NCBI RefSeq assembly: GCF_000244895.1
Contig: NZ_CM001441.1
Coordinates: 3,182,226 to 3,246,225, forward strand
Source: Desulfosporosinus youngiae DSM 17734
Lineage (GTDB): Bacteria > Bacillota > Desulfitobacteriia > Desulfitobacteriales > Desulfitobacteriaceae
DNA length: 64,000 bases
Direction: 5' to 3'
Shown here: piece by piece, positions 8,540 through 17,080 of the stretch
How positions within the stretch are numbered: position 1 is the first letter of the stretch
How the letters are laid out: every line of letters starts with the position of its first letter
Notes under the pieces: generated by a model
Database searches by the model: none
What the model saw: only the letters and a program-made list of their open reading frames with translations
Told to the model about the DNA's origin: nothing
Position numbers and translations under genes: made by a program

Positions 8540-8779
8540 TTAGGACAGCCGGTCCCGCAGTACATCAACGATTTCGTCCGCACTGCGCCCTGCTGCATTT
8601 ATCACCGGCATTTTCACCGGCCATTCAGGTGCTAAAATGTTCGTACCGTCCCCTTTTACCACAACTGCGCGAACACCTTTTAAGGACTGATCCTCTAAAG
8701 GAGTCGTTTTAAAACCGGCATTATGAAGGGCCTGAATGACATTTGCCAGCCCATCTTCAACGGCAATCGTTGTATACAT
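8540..8779 (-). CDS. UPF0180 (YkuS-type) small protein
   Basis: 79-residue soluble protein. Layout matches the UPF0180/YkuS family of Firmicutes: an N-terminal 'IAVEDGLANVIQALHNAGF', a variable middle, then 'VVVKGDGTN', a small central region and the closing 'VINAAGRSADEIVDVL'. Function is unknown in the family. AAAGGAGGG ribosome site before the ATG; own terminator downstream. Confidence 0.8.
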   Translation of the reverse strand: MYTTIAVEDGLANVIQALHNAGFKTTPLEDQSLKGVRAVVVKGDGTNILAPEWPVKMPVINAAGRSADEIVDVLRDRLS

Positions 8780-8850
8780 TTTTTTAACCCTCCTTTAAAC
8801 TATCCTTATAATTCCCTTATAAGTTTTAACCTATGCAAATTAGTTTCTGC

Positions 8851-11157
8851 TTAAAATTCAAAATTCTCTTGGAACCTGATCTTATAGTCCGTCGAGACGA
8901 GCGGGTGCTGTATTAGAATTCGCGGGGATGGATCGGGAAACAACGCTTCAACAGAGCAGTTGATGACGCCTTGAGTTTCAATCGAGATTTGAATACTGTT
9001 TTTCTGGGGGGGAGTCCTCTGGAGAATCAGGGAATAGGTTCCTGAAGATTGTTGTGCTCCTTTTAATTGCAGCTTTTTAGGAAGCTTAGACATGGGCAAA
9101 TAGTCATCCGTTCGAACCTCAAACGGATAGTCACTTTCAAATCTGAGGCGGGTTAAGTACGGTTCCCTCGCATATTTCAGGTTATAAGAAATGGTCAGGG
9201 TTCGTATGGAATCCTTGATGGTTTCTACAACGACAGCTTCGACACTTATTGGCGGCTTTTCATTGAGGATGGGTACGTAAATTTGTTTTCCTTTCTGGCC
9301 GCTTAAATCGTTTACCACTTGGCCCGGTAAAGGTTCATCAGAGAAAACTTGTACTTTTCCGTCATCACTTCCGGACCATTCTTCCTGAACAATGATGACC
9401 TGGGGGTAATCTCTTGTAAAGGCCGGTACCAGGCCGATCGCCAAAATCAAGAGAACAGTGACTAATAACGCAGGTCTTCGTGCCTGAATCAAGCGTTTTT
9501 TAAGGACTTGAGTTCTTGCTGCCCCCACATGCATTGCCGCTAATAAAAAGGGGATCAGCAGCAAGCTGTAGACTCCAAGAAACACCAGGAAATACTTGTG
9601 CAAGGCCTGGTAATAACTCATCCACTGATGGGAATTTAAGAGTTCAAAATGCAGCCAGCCGAGAAAATACGGGCCGATTAAAACCAGGATAGGGTTGGGC
9701 AAGAAGAACTGTAAATTCAGACACAGCAGCCAAAATACAAACGGAAAGGCCAGATCAATTCGGGTAAGCGCCAGAACCAGGGTAATGCCCAATAGGATCA
9801 TTACCCCGGTAATCCAATAGACTTGGGGGTCTCGAACCACCGGAAGCTTATAGAACCAACTTGTGAGAAGGATTAATACCCCTAAGGCTATCCCCGCGCG
9901 GGCTATGACAAAAACCAAAGGGTGGGCGCCGTATAATAAGTTCACCTGTTTAATCCAGCCCCAGATCAATTCTCCAATTCCGCTGACTCCAACTACCAGA
10001 ACACTCAGCAACAGCAATGTCCCTAAAATCCCCAGAACTTTTTTGAAGTCTAACGGTTTTTTAGTTCTTCCTTTATAAAATTTCATTAACATAAAACCCG
10101 TCAGCAGGAAGGTTAGGATGGCAGCTATACGAACTCCGTAACCGGGAAGAATAAGGACGTGTTTTCCTATCTGAAACGGTAAATACAACTCATCCCATTC
10201 ATGAGGGCCCATCCTTTCCATCTTTACTGTAGTCAGGAGATGATGCGTGAATTCTCCGACGTTCTGAATATCTTCGAGTGAAACACGCTCAATACTATCT
10301 TCCGGCCGATGGAAATACCCCTCAGGCCGGCCATAAATACCTAAGCCAAGAGCAGGAATTCCCTGATCCAGGAAAGAACTGTAGTCGCTTGAACCACCCT
10401 GGGAGCTTTCACGGGTCATTAGGATGGTATCCCGGCTGAGGCGGAAAGGAACGCGGCTTTCAGCCGCTAAAGCAGTTACCTGCTTAACCAGCTCCGGAGG
10501 GGTCGATTTTTTTCCGGCCGCATCAATCTCTATCGGACTGCCAACCATATCGACATTAAGCATCCATTGAACTGCCGACAAGTCTGCCTGGGACGCATAA
10601 AATTGAGAGCCGACAAGTCCATACTCTTCTGCCCCAAAGAAGATCAATTGATAGGTCTCTTCGTGGGGTTCCTGACTCAGAACCCTGGCCAGTTCCAATA
10701 AAACTCCCACGCCTGAGGCATTGTCCACTGCCCCCGGAACATTGAAGGTTGCTGAATCATAATGAGCACCGGCAACAATCGTTTCGGGACGTGTCCCCGG
10801 CAGTTCGGCAATAATGTTCTGGCTGCTGATCAGCTCAACCTGCTGCTCCTTTTGTAATAGAGAAGGCTCACGAACGACAACTTTGCTAAAGGGTTGTTCC
10901 CGTACCTTCCAACCATTTTGCCTTAATATATAAGCAATATATTGGGCTGCCTTCAGCTCCGACTTGCTTCCTGCAGGGCGCGGTCCGATTTTCTGAACGA
11001 GATGATTAACATGTTCAAAGGCCTTTTCACCGGAAAACTCCGATAACGAATCATTGAGAGCCGGTTTTACATAAGCTTTTGAAGAAACTAACCACGAAAT
11101 TGTGAATAAGCCCAAGACGACCATTAAGGCGATCGCAATAATCTTAGTATTCTTCAT
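8851..11157 (-). CDS. membrane-bound M28-family zinc aminopeptidase
   Basis: About 768 residues. An N-terminal membrane anchor is followed by an extracytoplasmic M28 peptidase domain with the expected zinc ligands: 'AGAHYDSA' (His), 'GAVDNASGVGVLLEL' (bridging Asp), 'FFGAEEYGLVGSQ' (catalytic and ligand Glu), 'NVDMVG' (Asp) and 'YFHRPEDSIER' (His). The middle third holds about eight transmembrane helices and the last 200 residues are soluble and beta-rich, as in multi-pass M28 proteins. I start at the ATG at 11157 because of the AAGGGG site 8 bases before it; a TTG 36 bases upstream is possible but has no ribosome site. Physiological substrate unknown. Confidence 0.85.
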   Translation of the reverse strand: MKNTKIIAIALMVVLGLFTISWLVSSKAYVKPALNDSLSEFSGEKAFEHVNHLVQKIGPRPAGSKSELKAAQYIAYILRQNGWKVREQPFSKVVVREPSLLQKEQQVELISSQNIIAELPGTRPETIVAGAHYDSATFNVPGAVDNASGVGVLLELARVLSQEPHEETYQLIFFGAEEYGLVGSQFYASQADLSAVQWMLNVDMVGSPIEIDAAGKKSTPPELVKQVTALAAESRVPFRLSRDTILMTRESSQGGSSDYSSFLDQGIPALGLGIYGRPEGYFHRPEDSIERVSLEDIQNVGEFTHHLLTTVKMERMGPHEWDELYLPFQIGKHVLILPGYGVRIAAILTFLLTGFMLMKFYKGRTKKPLDFKKVLGILGTLLLLSVLVVGVSGIGELIWGWIKQVNLLYGAHPLVFVIARAGIALGVLILLTSWFYKLPVVRDPQVYWITGVMILLGITLVLALTRIDLAFPFVFWLLCLNLQFFLPNPILVLIGPYFLGWLHFELLNSHQWMSYYQALHKYFLVFLGVYSLLLIPFLLAAMHVGAARTQVLKKRLIQARRPALLVTVLLILAIGLVPAFTRDYPQVIIVQEEWSGSDDGKVQVFSDEPLPGQVVNDLSGQKGKQIYVPILNEKPPISVEAVVVETIKDSIRTLTISYNLKYAREPYLTRLRFESDYPFEVRTDDYLPMSKLPKKLQLKGAQQSSGTYSLILQRTPPQKNSIQISIETQGVINCSVEALFPDPSPRILIQHPLVSTDYKIRFQENFEF

Positions 11158-11347
11158 AGTCAATGCCCCTTCAAACTTCAAACTTACTTCCAATTCTTAT
11201 GAAAAACTTCCAACGGTTATGCCTATCTGGTTGATCTGCCCTGCTAACTTAATGGCATATTGATAAAAACCCGGCTGACTGGAGATTATGGTTTTATCCT
11301 CTCTGAAGTATATGATATAATGAAACTATTATAATTGTGGGAGACGT

Positions 11348-12385
11348 ATGCGCATGTCAAAACGAAATTCCATTGGTTCAATTTTTATTCTGCTTTCGCT
11401 AAGCCTTCTATTCGTAAGCGGTTGTGCCTTTAAAATTCCCGAACTTTTTCCTAAAGAAGTTCCGGTTTCTAACTTGCCTGCTGAAGCGCTGTTTATCGAC
11501 AAGGATGCCATCTATAATAAAACCGTCGCCCTGATTGAATCCGCTCAAACCTCAATCTATGTGGAGCAGGCGGTGTTTGATGATCCAAGTCTCATCCAGC
11601 TTCTCATCTCTAAATCTAGTTCAGGGGTCGATGTCCGGGTCCTTTTAGACCAATGGCAAAAGGTCAACCGGGCAACTCTGGATCAATTAAAAAGTCAAAA
11701 TGTTTCCGTTCAGTTTTATCCGGCTCAAAAAGGGCAAATCAATCATACTAAGTATTTAATCATCGACCAAAAACAAGCTCTGATTTATGGCCCCTCCTGG
11801 ACGGGAAGTGGATTTCAAGCCCACGATCTTGCCGTTGAATTATCCGGAAAATCCGCCTGGAAAGCAGCTTCAGTGTTCTCCAAGGATTGGGAATTCACCA
11901 CGACATTTTCTTTGGATGTAGCAGATACTTCAACTCTTCCGGAAGATAATATTATTTTGGCCACTAATGCCAAGGTAAGACAACAACTTGTAGACCGCAT
12001 ATCTTCAAGTACAGAATCCATATGGATAGAAACCACAGAAATTACCGACCCTGAATTGATCCAAGCTCTCATTGCGGCTGCCCAAACAGGGTGTGATGTC
12101 CGGCTTATCCTTGAGCCGTCATTAGCTACCAAGACACCCGATTCCGTTCAGGAATTAGCGTCTAAAGGAGTTCAGATCCGCTTTTTTCCCAGCGAGCCGC
12201 CGCTGGGCATGAACTTAGCTTTATTTGATAATTCGTCATTTATTTTGACTAGTTCAGGCTGGACAAGCTACTCATTTCTCGCCAATCATGAATTTTCTGT
12301 TACGGTTCCTTCCCTGACTGCCTCCCACAAATTAGTTGAGATGTTTAAACAAGATTGGGAAAAAAGCCGCAGTGGTGAGTCCTGA
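11348..12385 (+). CDS. phospholipase-D-like lipoprotein with one intact HKD motif
   Basis: 345-residue protein of the PLD/cardiolipin-synthase superfamily. A lipobox ends the signal peptide ('LLFVSGCAF', Cys about residue 26), so it is probably tethered outside the membrane. Two PLD halves are visible. The first has 'NHTKYLIIDQKQALIYG' (H-x-K-x4-D, intact). The second keeps the fold pattern ('QIRFFPSEPP' to 'FILTSSGWT') but has lost His and Lys. Active PLDs normally need two HKD motifs, either within one chain or by dimerising, so it may act as a dimer or have lost activity. A TATAAT hexamer at 11316-11321 is a plausible -10. Start ATG has a GGGAG site. Confidence 0.8.
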   Translation: MRMSKRNSIGSIFILLSLSLLFVSGCAFKIPELFPKEVPVSNLPAEALFIDKDAIYNKTVALIESAQTSIYVEQAVFDDPSLIQLLISKSSSGVDVRVLLDQWQKVNRATLDQLKSQNVSVQFYPAQKGQINHTKYLIIDQKQALIYGPSWTGSGFQAHDLAVELSGKSAWKAASVFSKDWEFTTTFSLDVADTSTLPEDNIILATNAKVRQQLVDRISSSTESIWIETTEITDPELIQALIAAAQTGCDVRLILEPSLATKTPDSVQELASKGVQIRFFPSEPPLGMNLALFDNSSFILTSSGWTSYSFLANHEFSVTVPSLTASHKLVEMFKQDWEKSRSGES

Positions 12386-12509
12386 ATCGCTGCGACTTCT
12401 TCTGGCCTGCTTTTTGCCCGGCAGATATCCAATGTTCATGATCCGCTGATGCCGCACAGCGGCACGAATGTCTGTCCGGTACATTGAAGTAAAGTGAGTA
12501 CAGGTACAA

Positions 12510-12556
12510 AAAGGCGTTCTTCTCTCACGATAAACGTGGGAAGAACGCCTTTCTTT
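12510..12556. terminator. bidirectional terminator
   Basis: Long stem of about 18 bp (AAGGCGTTCTTC...GAAGAACGCCTT) with a short ATAAA loop and flanking A and T runs, between the convergent PLD-like and phosphatase genes. Confidence 0.85.
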
Positions 12557-12648
12557 AATGATTATTCAAAAACTATCAAGAAGTTTTTTGCACGACCCCT
12601 TATGTAGCACAAGTATCCTATCTGGTTTAACGACCCAATTCAGAAAAC

Positions 12649-13272
12649 CTATTCTTTCAGATCATCCAGGTGTTGACAATCCCCAAGGATACAAGGTATC
12701 CATTGATCTTCTTTAACCTCTAAAATATTGAGTGCCGTATTATGCTGCCAGGGTGTCTTGGCCCACTCATGAACTTCAAAACCCAACGCTTTGGTCACTA
12801 AGAGCTTAAGGGTGAGTCCATGGGTTACAAGGCAAATCGTTTCTCCCGAATGAAGTTTAAGGATCTGCTGCAAAAACTTCCATGCTCTTTCTGTGACAAG
12901 CTCCATATTTTCCCCGCCAGGCGTAGTAACCAGGTGTGGTTCCGAATCCCATAGTTTAAAGATATCCGGATTGCTTTCCCGTAGCTCTTGCCAAACGCTG
13001 CCTTCCCACTCTCCAAATGAAAACTCGCGAAGAGCAGGATCCACTAATAGTTTTTCAAGCCCCAGTTCCCGGCGAATCTCTTCAGCTGTGTTAACGGCTC
13101 GAGGAGCATCACTGGAATAGATGTGTGTAATTCCTTCCTCTTTTAACCTCAAGGCTAACGAACGCGCTTGAAGTATCCCCTTTTCTGTGAGCGGAGAGTC
13201 CAAACTCCCCTGAACTCTTCCTTCGATATTCCATAATGTCTGCCCGTGACGAGTTAGAATGATCCGAGTCAT
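12649..13272 (-). CDS. histidine phosphatase (phosphoglycerate-mutase-like)
   Basis: 207-residue enzyme of the histidine phosphatase superfamily, branch 1. The phospho-acceptor motif is 'LTRHGQTLWN' at residue 5-14. Other active-site parts are 'YSSDAPRAVNTAEEI' (Arg, around 60), 'FGEWEG' (Glu, around 90) and 'CLVTHGLTLKLL' (second His, around 155). The family includes GpmB-like and CobC-like phosphatases; no cobalamin genes are nearby, so the substrate is open. AAGGGG ribosome site. A probable 6S RNA lies directly upstream. Confidence 0.88.
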   Translation of the reverse strand: MTRIILTRHGQTLWNIEGRVQGSLDSPLTEKGILQARSLALRLKEEGITHIYSSDAPRAVNTAEEIRRELGLEKLLVDPALREFSFGEWEGSVWQELRESNPDIFKLWDSEPHLVTTPGGENMELVTERAWKFLQQILKLHSGETICLVTHGLTLKLLVTKALGFEVHEWAKTPWQHNTALNILEVKEDQWIPCILGDCQHLDDLKE

Positions 13273-13287
13273 AAATACACCCCTTAA

Positions 13288-13437
13288 TTAAAAGGGTAGG
13301 GAATCATCCCTACCCTTCCCCGACTTGCCGTAAGACTCCAGGTTTCTGACCCCGCTCTCGCAGGTGGGCACCTAGTCCAAACGTTCCAGCTTCCCTTATT
13401 CCTAAAGAGGAGGGCGTGTTGTAATTGTCCGGCATTT
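13288..13437 (-). ncRNA. ssrS: probable 6S RNA (SsrS)
   Basis: About 150 noncoding bases on the minus strand. The 3' half carries 'GTGCCCACCTG', then 'GGGGTC' and 'CCTGGAGTC', then 'TACGGCAAGTCGGG', an order I know from bacterial 6S RNAs. The 5' part has 'GCCGGACAATTACAA', able to pair with the 3' strand. A perfect hairpin (AGGGTAGGGA, 13293-13316) with T-rich sequence ends it, and a TATTAT -10-like box sits at the upstream edge. 6S RNA binds the housekeeping RNA polymerase. Ends are approximate; the call rests on remembered consensus, not a covariance search. Confidence 0.5.
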
Positions 13438-13550
13438 GGTTCCCTGGTCACATAATAGGATCAAAACCATGGTAGTCTATACGCACAAGTTAGGATATGT
13501 TTATATTATAGCACTGCTTAGTCAAAAAATCTCTAGAAAATCCTTGGAAA

Positions 13551-14018
13551 TTAATGTTTTCGTAGTTTATCCTCAATTTCTGCTAAGCGATCCTGGAGGA
13601 GGGCAATGGCCATTTCCTGATTACGTACCCGTCGCTTCAGATGATCTACCAGCTGAGTAAGTTCTCTGACATCCTCGGTCATAGATTCGAAAACCTCCCC
13701 AAACCGGGCACTCTCTTCGGCACTTGGGGTCTCCGAATCCTGTGTTTCAGCGGCTGAAGCATCCAGGGGGGTCTCCTCAATATCCGGCGCTGCCAACAAA
13801 TAGCGAAATCGTGCGTATCTCGAGTTCCGTCCCGGCTGAACTTCAATGACACCATCTTCTGCTAAAGCCTGAATAGCTCGTTTTAAGGTAACACTTGCAG
13901 CTCCTGTTTCTCGTTGAATATCAGAATATGCTAATTCAAAATCCTTACCCTGATACATACTAGAAATCTTTTCGAAAAATTCGACAAATTTTCTATGTGT
14001 TTTTTCTTTTAATCTCAA
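13551..14018 (-). CDS. winged-helix DNA-binding protein with C-terminal coiled coil
   Basis: About 155 residues. The N-terminal part (1-75) reads as a helix-turn-helix: 'ELAYSDIQRETGAASVTLKR' followed by 'IQALAEDGVIEVQPGRNSRY'. A Ser/Thr/Glu-rich linker (80-105) leads to a C-terminal coiled coil ('LVDHLKRRVRNQEMAIALLQ') that probably dimerises it. No named family is recognised. I choose the TTG at 14018 because a GGAAGGATGG site lies before it; the TTG at 14042 lacks one. Confidence 0.6.
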   Translation of the reverse strand: MRLKEKTHRKFVEFFEKISSMYQGKDFELAYSDIQRETGAASVTLKRAIQALAEDGVIEVQPGRNSRYARFRYLLAAPDIEETPLDASAAETQDSETPSAEESARFGEVFESMTEDVRELTQLVDHLKRRVRNQEMAIALLQDRLAEIEDKLRKH

Positions 14019-14289
14019 TGCTAGTCCATCCTTCCATACCAAGAATAATATAAATTAAAAATCTGTCTATATTATATCAAATTTATGGAAAAAATCTATA
14101 CTGAATATTGTTAATATTTAACTTTAATCAAACTATTTAGACTAAAATTCATTTATCCGCTATTTAACTGCCAGTAATAACTGGATAACATTGTCTAAGA
14201 TTCAGTTTGGAAATTCCAGCGGATTAAGAATATGGTTAATCGCTATAGAGTTTTTCAATAAACCTTATTTGAGCGGGCAAATGGGTGTT

Positions 14290-14655
14290 CTTCTGATGGA
14301 ATAAATCTCTAGGCCGCTAGGGCGGTGCCGGCAGAGGGTGAAAATGGGGGCTCTCTTGGGTCGGGCAGCTTCGTCCACATCCGCTCACCGCAGCATTCCG
14401 AGGCTCGCCCACTCGCCGGTGCGGGACTCCGCCAAACCTCCGGGTAATACCTGATGTGAACCCGTGGCTCCGTTTCCCCGCACCGTCTTGTGGGCTTTTA
14501 CCGCCTCTCCATGCAATGGGTTCGCTTCTGTGGACGAAGCTGCCCTACTTGCAGGTCCGGGGATTCTTCTGCATGTCTTTAATTTTTCAGAATAGCCCTC
14601 CATGCCGCTACCGCGGCACCATCAGAGGATGAAAACGGGAGTCTTCTTTTTCAGA
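14290..14655. repeat. GC-rich noncoding repeat element with internal inverted arms
   Basis: A GC-rich block within an otherwise AT-rich 0.77-kb gap (14043-14812). Two perfect 17-bp inverted arms (GGGCAGCTTCGTCCACA at 14363-14379 and its complement at 14529-14545) face each other. Its two outer ends are imperfect direct repeats of each other (GCCGCTA...GGTGCC/GCACC, then CAGAGGRTGAAAA). Part of it recurs inverted at about 36030-36112. No convincing protein in any frame. It looks like a dispersed chromosomal repeat. The rest of the gap (14043-14289, 14656-14812) shows nothing I can name. Confidence 0.55.
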
Positions 14656-14812
14656 GCAGATTAAATAGATGCACAGTTCGACCTTGATTCGGCATAGTGC
14701 TTAACAAATTCAGGTTTAAACCGTTTAAATCGTCCTAAAACATTTATAACAACCAGTCATACTCTTTGAAATTTTGGCATAGGTACTTATCAGTCAAAGG
14801 AGGGATTAACCT

Positions 14813-15184
14813 ATGTCAAAATCCTTTCAATTTAACCTAATTCTAAAAGGAATTCTCCTGGCGTCCATCTTAGCAATGGTCTTGTCTCTGGTATTTGGCG
14901 TTCTGCTCTCTTACACATCACTTCCTGAATCAACACTGGTAATCAACATTATCTATGGTGTAAGTGTCTTCATCGCTGCCTTTATCACGGCTTATCACGC
15001 AGGCACACGGGGTTTGTACTATGGATTGTCTGTAGGCATAGGATCTATCCTTTTAGTACTGGTCCTTTCCGCAATTTTGTGGTCGGACACTCCATCCTGG
15101 CTAAAAATCGCCGAGAAAATGATCATCGCACTTGTTTCAGGCGGCGTGGGCGGAATTATCGGGGTGCTTTTTCCTCAATCCTAA
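14813..15184 (+). CDS. TIGR04086-type membrane protein
   Basis: 123 residues with four predicted transmembrane helices (about residues 10-33, 40-60, 67-90 and 102-120) and the conserved-looking 'AFITAYHAGTRGLYYGLSVG' in the middle, matching the small Firmicute membrane family TIGR04086 (assignment from pattern). Function unknown. AAAGGAGGG ribosome site 8 bases before the ATG, and a strong terminator after it: a single-gene unit. Confidence 0.75.
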   Translation: MSKSFQFNLILKGILLASILAMVLSLVFGVLLSYTSLPESTLVINIIYGVSVFIAAFITAYHAGTRGLYYGLSVGIGSILLVLVLSAILWSDTPSWLKIAEKMIIALVSGGVGGIIGVLFPQS

Positions 15185-15216
15185 TTACTATTAAATTAAG
15201 GTTGTTAAAACCTTGA

Positions 15217-15255
15217 GATAAGAGGGAAATCTCGCCATGAGATTTCCCTCTTATC
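15217..15255 (+). terminator. intrinsic terminator
   Basis: Perfect 17-bp stem (arms 15217-15233 and 15239-15255, GATAAGAGGGAAATCTC) with a 5-base loop, 32 bases after the TIGR04086 gene stop. Confidence 0.85.
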
Positions 15256-15385
15256 CCTTCTCTTTATTTTCTACTTTTATTTGAAAAATCCTGCAATTCA
15301 AATGTTCTTAATTCAAATAAACTATGGAACTTTGAACTCTAAAGATATACAATAATTCCAAACGCAAGCAGGGGGGAATAGAACT

Positions 15386-15826
15386 ATGTGTATCGAAAAA
15401 ACACCTTGGGAACAAGTTATTGATTTTCACGGGCATACTTGTCCTGGAATTGCTTTAGGTTATCGAGTTGCTCAAATTGCTAAACGCGAATTGGGATTCA
15501 GCCCCGAACCGGAGACTTCGATCATGATTACTGCCTATACTCACTCTTGTGCCCTCGATGCTTTTCAAATAATTAACCGGGCAACCTATGGCCGGGGCAA
15601 CTTAAGGGTTGAGGAAACGAAACAACATGTCTATCATTTTCAAAAAACCGGTGGGTTGGAAGAATTACAGATTTCCATACGGCCCGAAATCCTGGAACAC
15701 CTCTCAGTCACTGATCAATCGTTAACCAGGCGTGAGCAGCAAAATAAGAACCTGGAAGCCATTAAAGTGATTTTAGGCGCGGAAGAATCACTATTCTGCA
15801 GTTTTCAGTTCGTGAAAAAACAGTAG
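15386..15826 (+). CDS. FmdE-family protein
   Basis: 146-residue soluble protein of the FmdE (formylmethanofuran dehydrogenase subunit E) family, which in non-methanogens is found in anaerobes and has no settled role. The metal-binding block is 'DFHGHTCPGIALGYR' (residues 14-28), followed by a second conserved area 'AYTHSCALDAFQ' (around 50-61). The C-terminal zinc ribbon of longer members is absent. AGGGGGG ribosome site. Neighbours (a membrane protein and lgt) give no pathway hint. Confidence 0.82.
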   Translation: MCIEKTPWEQVIDFHGHTCPGIALGYRVAQIAKRELGFSPEPETSIMITAYTHSCALDAFQIINRATYGRGNLRVEETKQHVYHFQKTGGLEELQISIRPEILEHLSVTDQSLTRREQQNKNLEAIKVILGAEESLFCSFQFVKKQ

Positions 15827-15849
15827 TTACACTCTAATCCACAGGCTTC

Positions 15850-16638
15850 TTAAGACACTGCTTCATTCTTCTTATTTCTCCATACTCGCCAGATCAGAAG
15901 CACTAGAGCAATTCCTACCGCTGCCATACTGCTCCATTGGGCTGCCGTCCAGTCGAATAAAAAGCGCGGGCTGTCTCCCCGGAGACCTTCCAGGAAAAAC
16001 CTTGATAGATTATACAAGACCATGTATAACAAAAAGATCATACCGGACGGCCATTTTCTTAATTTAAGAATTACCAGCAGGGCAAAAATAAGCACATCGA
16101 CTTGCCCTTCCCACACTTCTGCCGGCCAGAGCGGCTGGTCCCCGAAGGTTTTTCGGGCAATGGTGCCGACCGGATAAAGTATCCCAAAATCTCCTCCTGT
16201 CGGACCTCCAAAAGCGTCGCCGTTCATCAGATTAGCATTTCTCCCCACTGATTGAGCCAGGATCAGTCCCGGGGCTGCTATGTCTGCTAATTCCCAGAAG
16301 GACAGTTTTTTTCGCCAAACGTATATCCCGCCAGCTAATAAGGCCCCGACCACACCTCCTTGAATCGACAATCCACCGTGCCAGACAGCCAGGATTTCTT
16401 CGGGATATTGACGGTAGAACGCCCAGTCAAAAAAGAACACCTGCCAAAAACGCGCACCTATGATACCGGAAATGAGTAAAAGAGGCGCTAAATCCATGAA
16501 GACATCGATTAATTCCGGCCTGCCGTCTGATTTGGCAAAATATAAGGTAACACCTACTCCTACGATAAAAGCTAATGCAAAAATTGTTCCATAGGCTCTA
16601 ATAGGAAAATCTCCAATAAAAAACCAATACTGATGCAT
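15850..16638 (-). CDS. lgt: prolipoprotein diacylglyceryl transferase
   Basis: 262-residue membrane enzyme that moves diacylglycerol from phosphatidylglycerol to the lipobox Cys of prolipoproteins. Seven hydrophobic helices. Typical blocks are the N-terminal 'RAYGTIFALAF', 'ARFWQVFF', 'VWHGGLSIQGGVVGALLAGG' and the signature 'AQSVGRNANLMNGDAFGGPT'. Length is normal. AAGGAGAG ribosome site. The window encodes several lipoproteins that would be its substrates (11348, 44513, 59383). Confidence 0.96.
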   Translation of the reverse strand: MHQYWFFIGDFPIRAYGTIFALAFIVGVGVTLYFAKSDGRPELIDVFMDLAPLLLISGIIGARFWQVFFFDWAFYRQYPEEILAVWHGGLSIQGGVVGALLAGGIYVWRKKLSFWELADIAAPGLILAQSVGRNANLMNGDAFGGPTGGDFGILYPVGTIARKTFGDQPLWPAEVWEGQVDVLIFALLVILKLRKWPSGMIFLLYMVLYNLSRFFLEGLRGDSPRFLFDWTAAQWSSMAAVGIALVLLIWRVWRNKKNEAVS

Positions 16639-16790
16639 TTACACTCTCCTTCAGCTGCTATAAATTTAACGCTTATGGTCCCGTTACATTTATTTTCCAT
16701 TATAGCTTGAAAGATGAGTGACCACAAGTTTCTCTGAAATCCCAAGGCAAATCCGAACTATCCCTCCAAATTCAGATATCATTTTAAATT

Positions 16791-16828
16791 AAAAAACAGA
16801 CTAGCCATAATGCGCTAGTCTGTTTTTT
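16791..16828. terminator. bidirectional terminator
   Basis: 15-bp perfect stem AAAAAACAGACTAGC / GCTAGTCTGTTTTTT (16791-16805, 16814-16828) just past the stop of the 65-residue minus-strand gene. Confidence 0.85.
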
Positions 16829-16831
16829 AAT

Positions 16832-17029
16832 TTAGTTGTTTAGTCTGGCAAAAAAACCATTGTGTCGGTTGGCATCGGGTATCGCCGCTTCTCGTTCTGC
16901 TTTCCCGGTTGGTTTCTGAACTCTTAGAAAATAGTCGGAATGTTTCTTCTTTGCTGATCCTGCATCAGAAATCAATGTAATAACTAAGGCAGCAACTACA
17001 ATTAGTACAACTAACCATTCGAACAACAT
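16832..17029 (-). CDS. small single-pass membrane protein, unknown function
   Basis: 65 residues: an N-terminal transmembrane helix ('LFEWLVVLIVVAALVITLI') and a charged cytoplasmic tail rich in Lys, Arg and Asn. GGAGGTG ribosome site before the ATG. It starts 52 bases after the stop of the FtsA-like gene on the same strand and ends at a strong terminator, so the two are probably co-transcribed. No family recognised. Confidence 0.6.
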   Translation of the reverse strand: MLFEWLVVLIVVAALVITLISDAGSAKKKHSDYFLRVQKPTGKAEREAAIPDANRHNGFFARLNN

Positions 17030-17080
17030 TTCACAACACCTCCATTCTTATTTTATGTCCTCCGGCGCGATTGTCAAGCA

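Noticed and set aside
14385-14603. Open frame in the GC-rich repeat
   Set aside because: Low-complexity composition, no ribosome site, and the arms are better explained as inverted repeats of a noncoding element.
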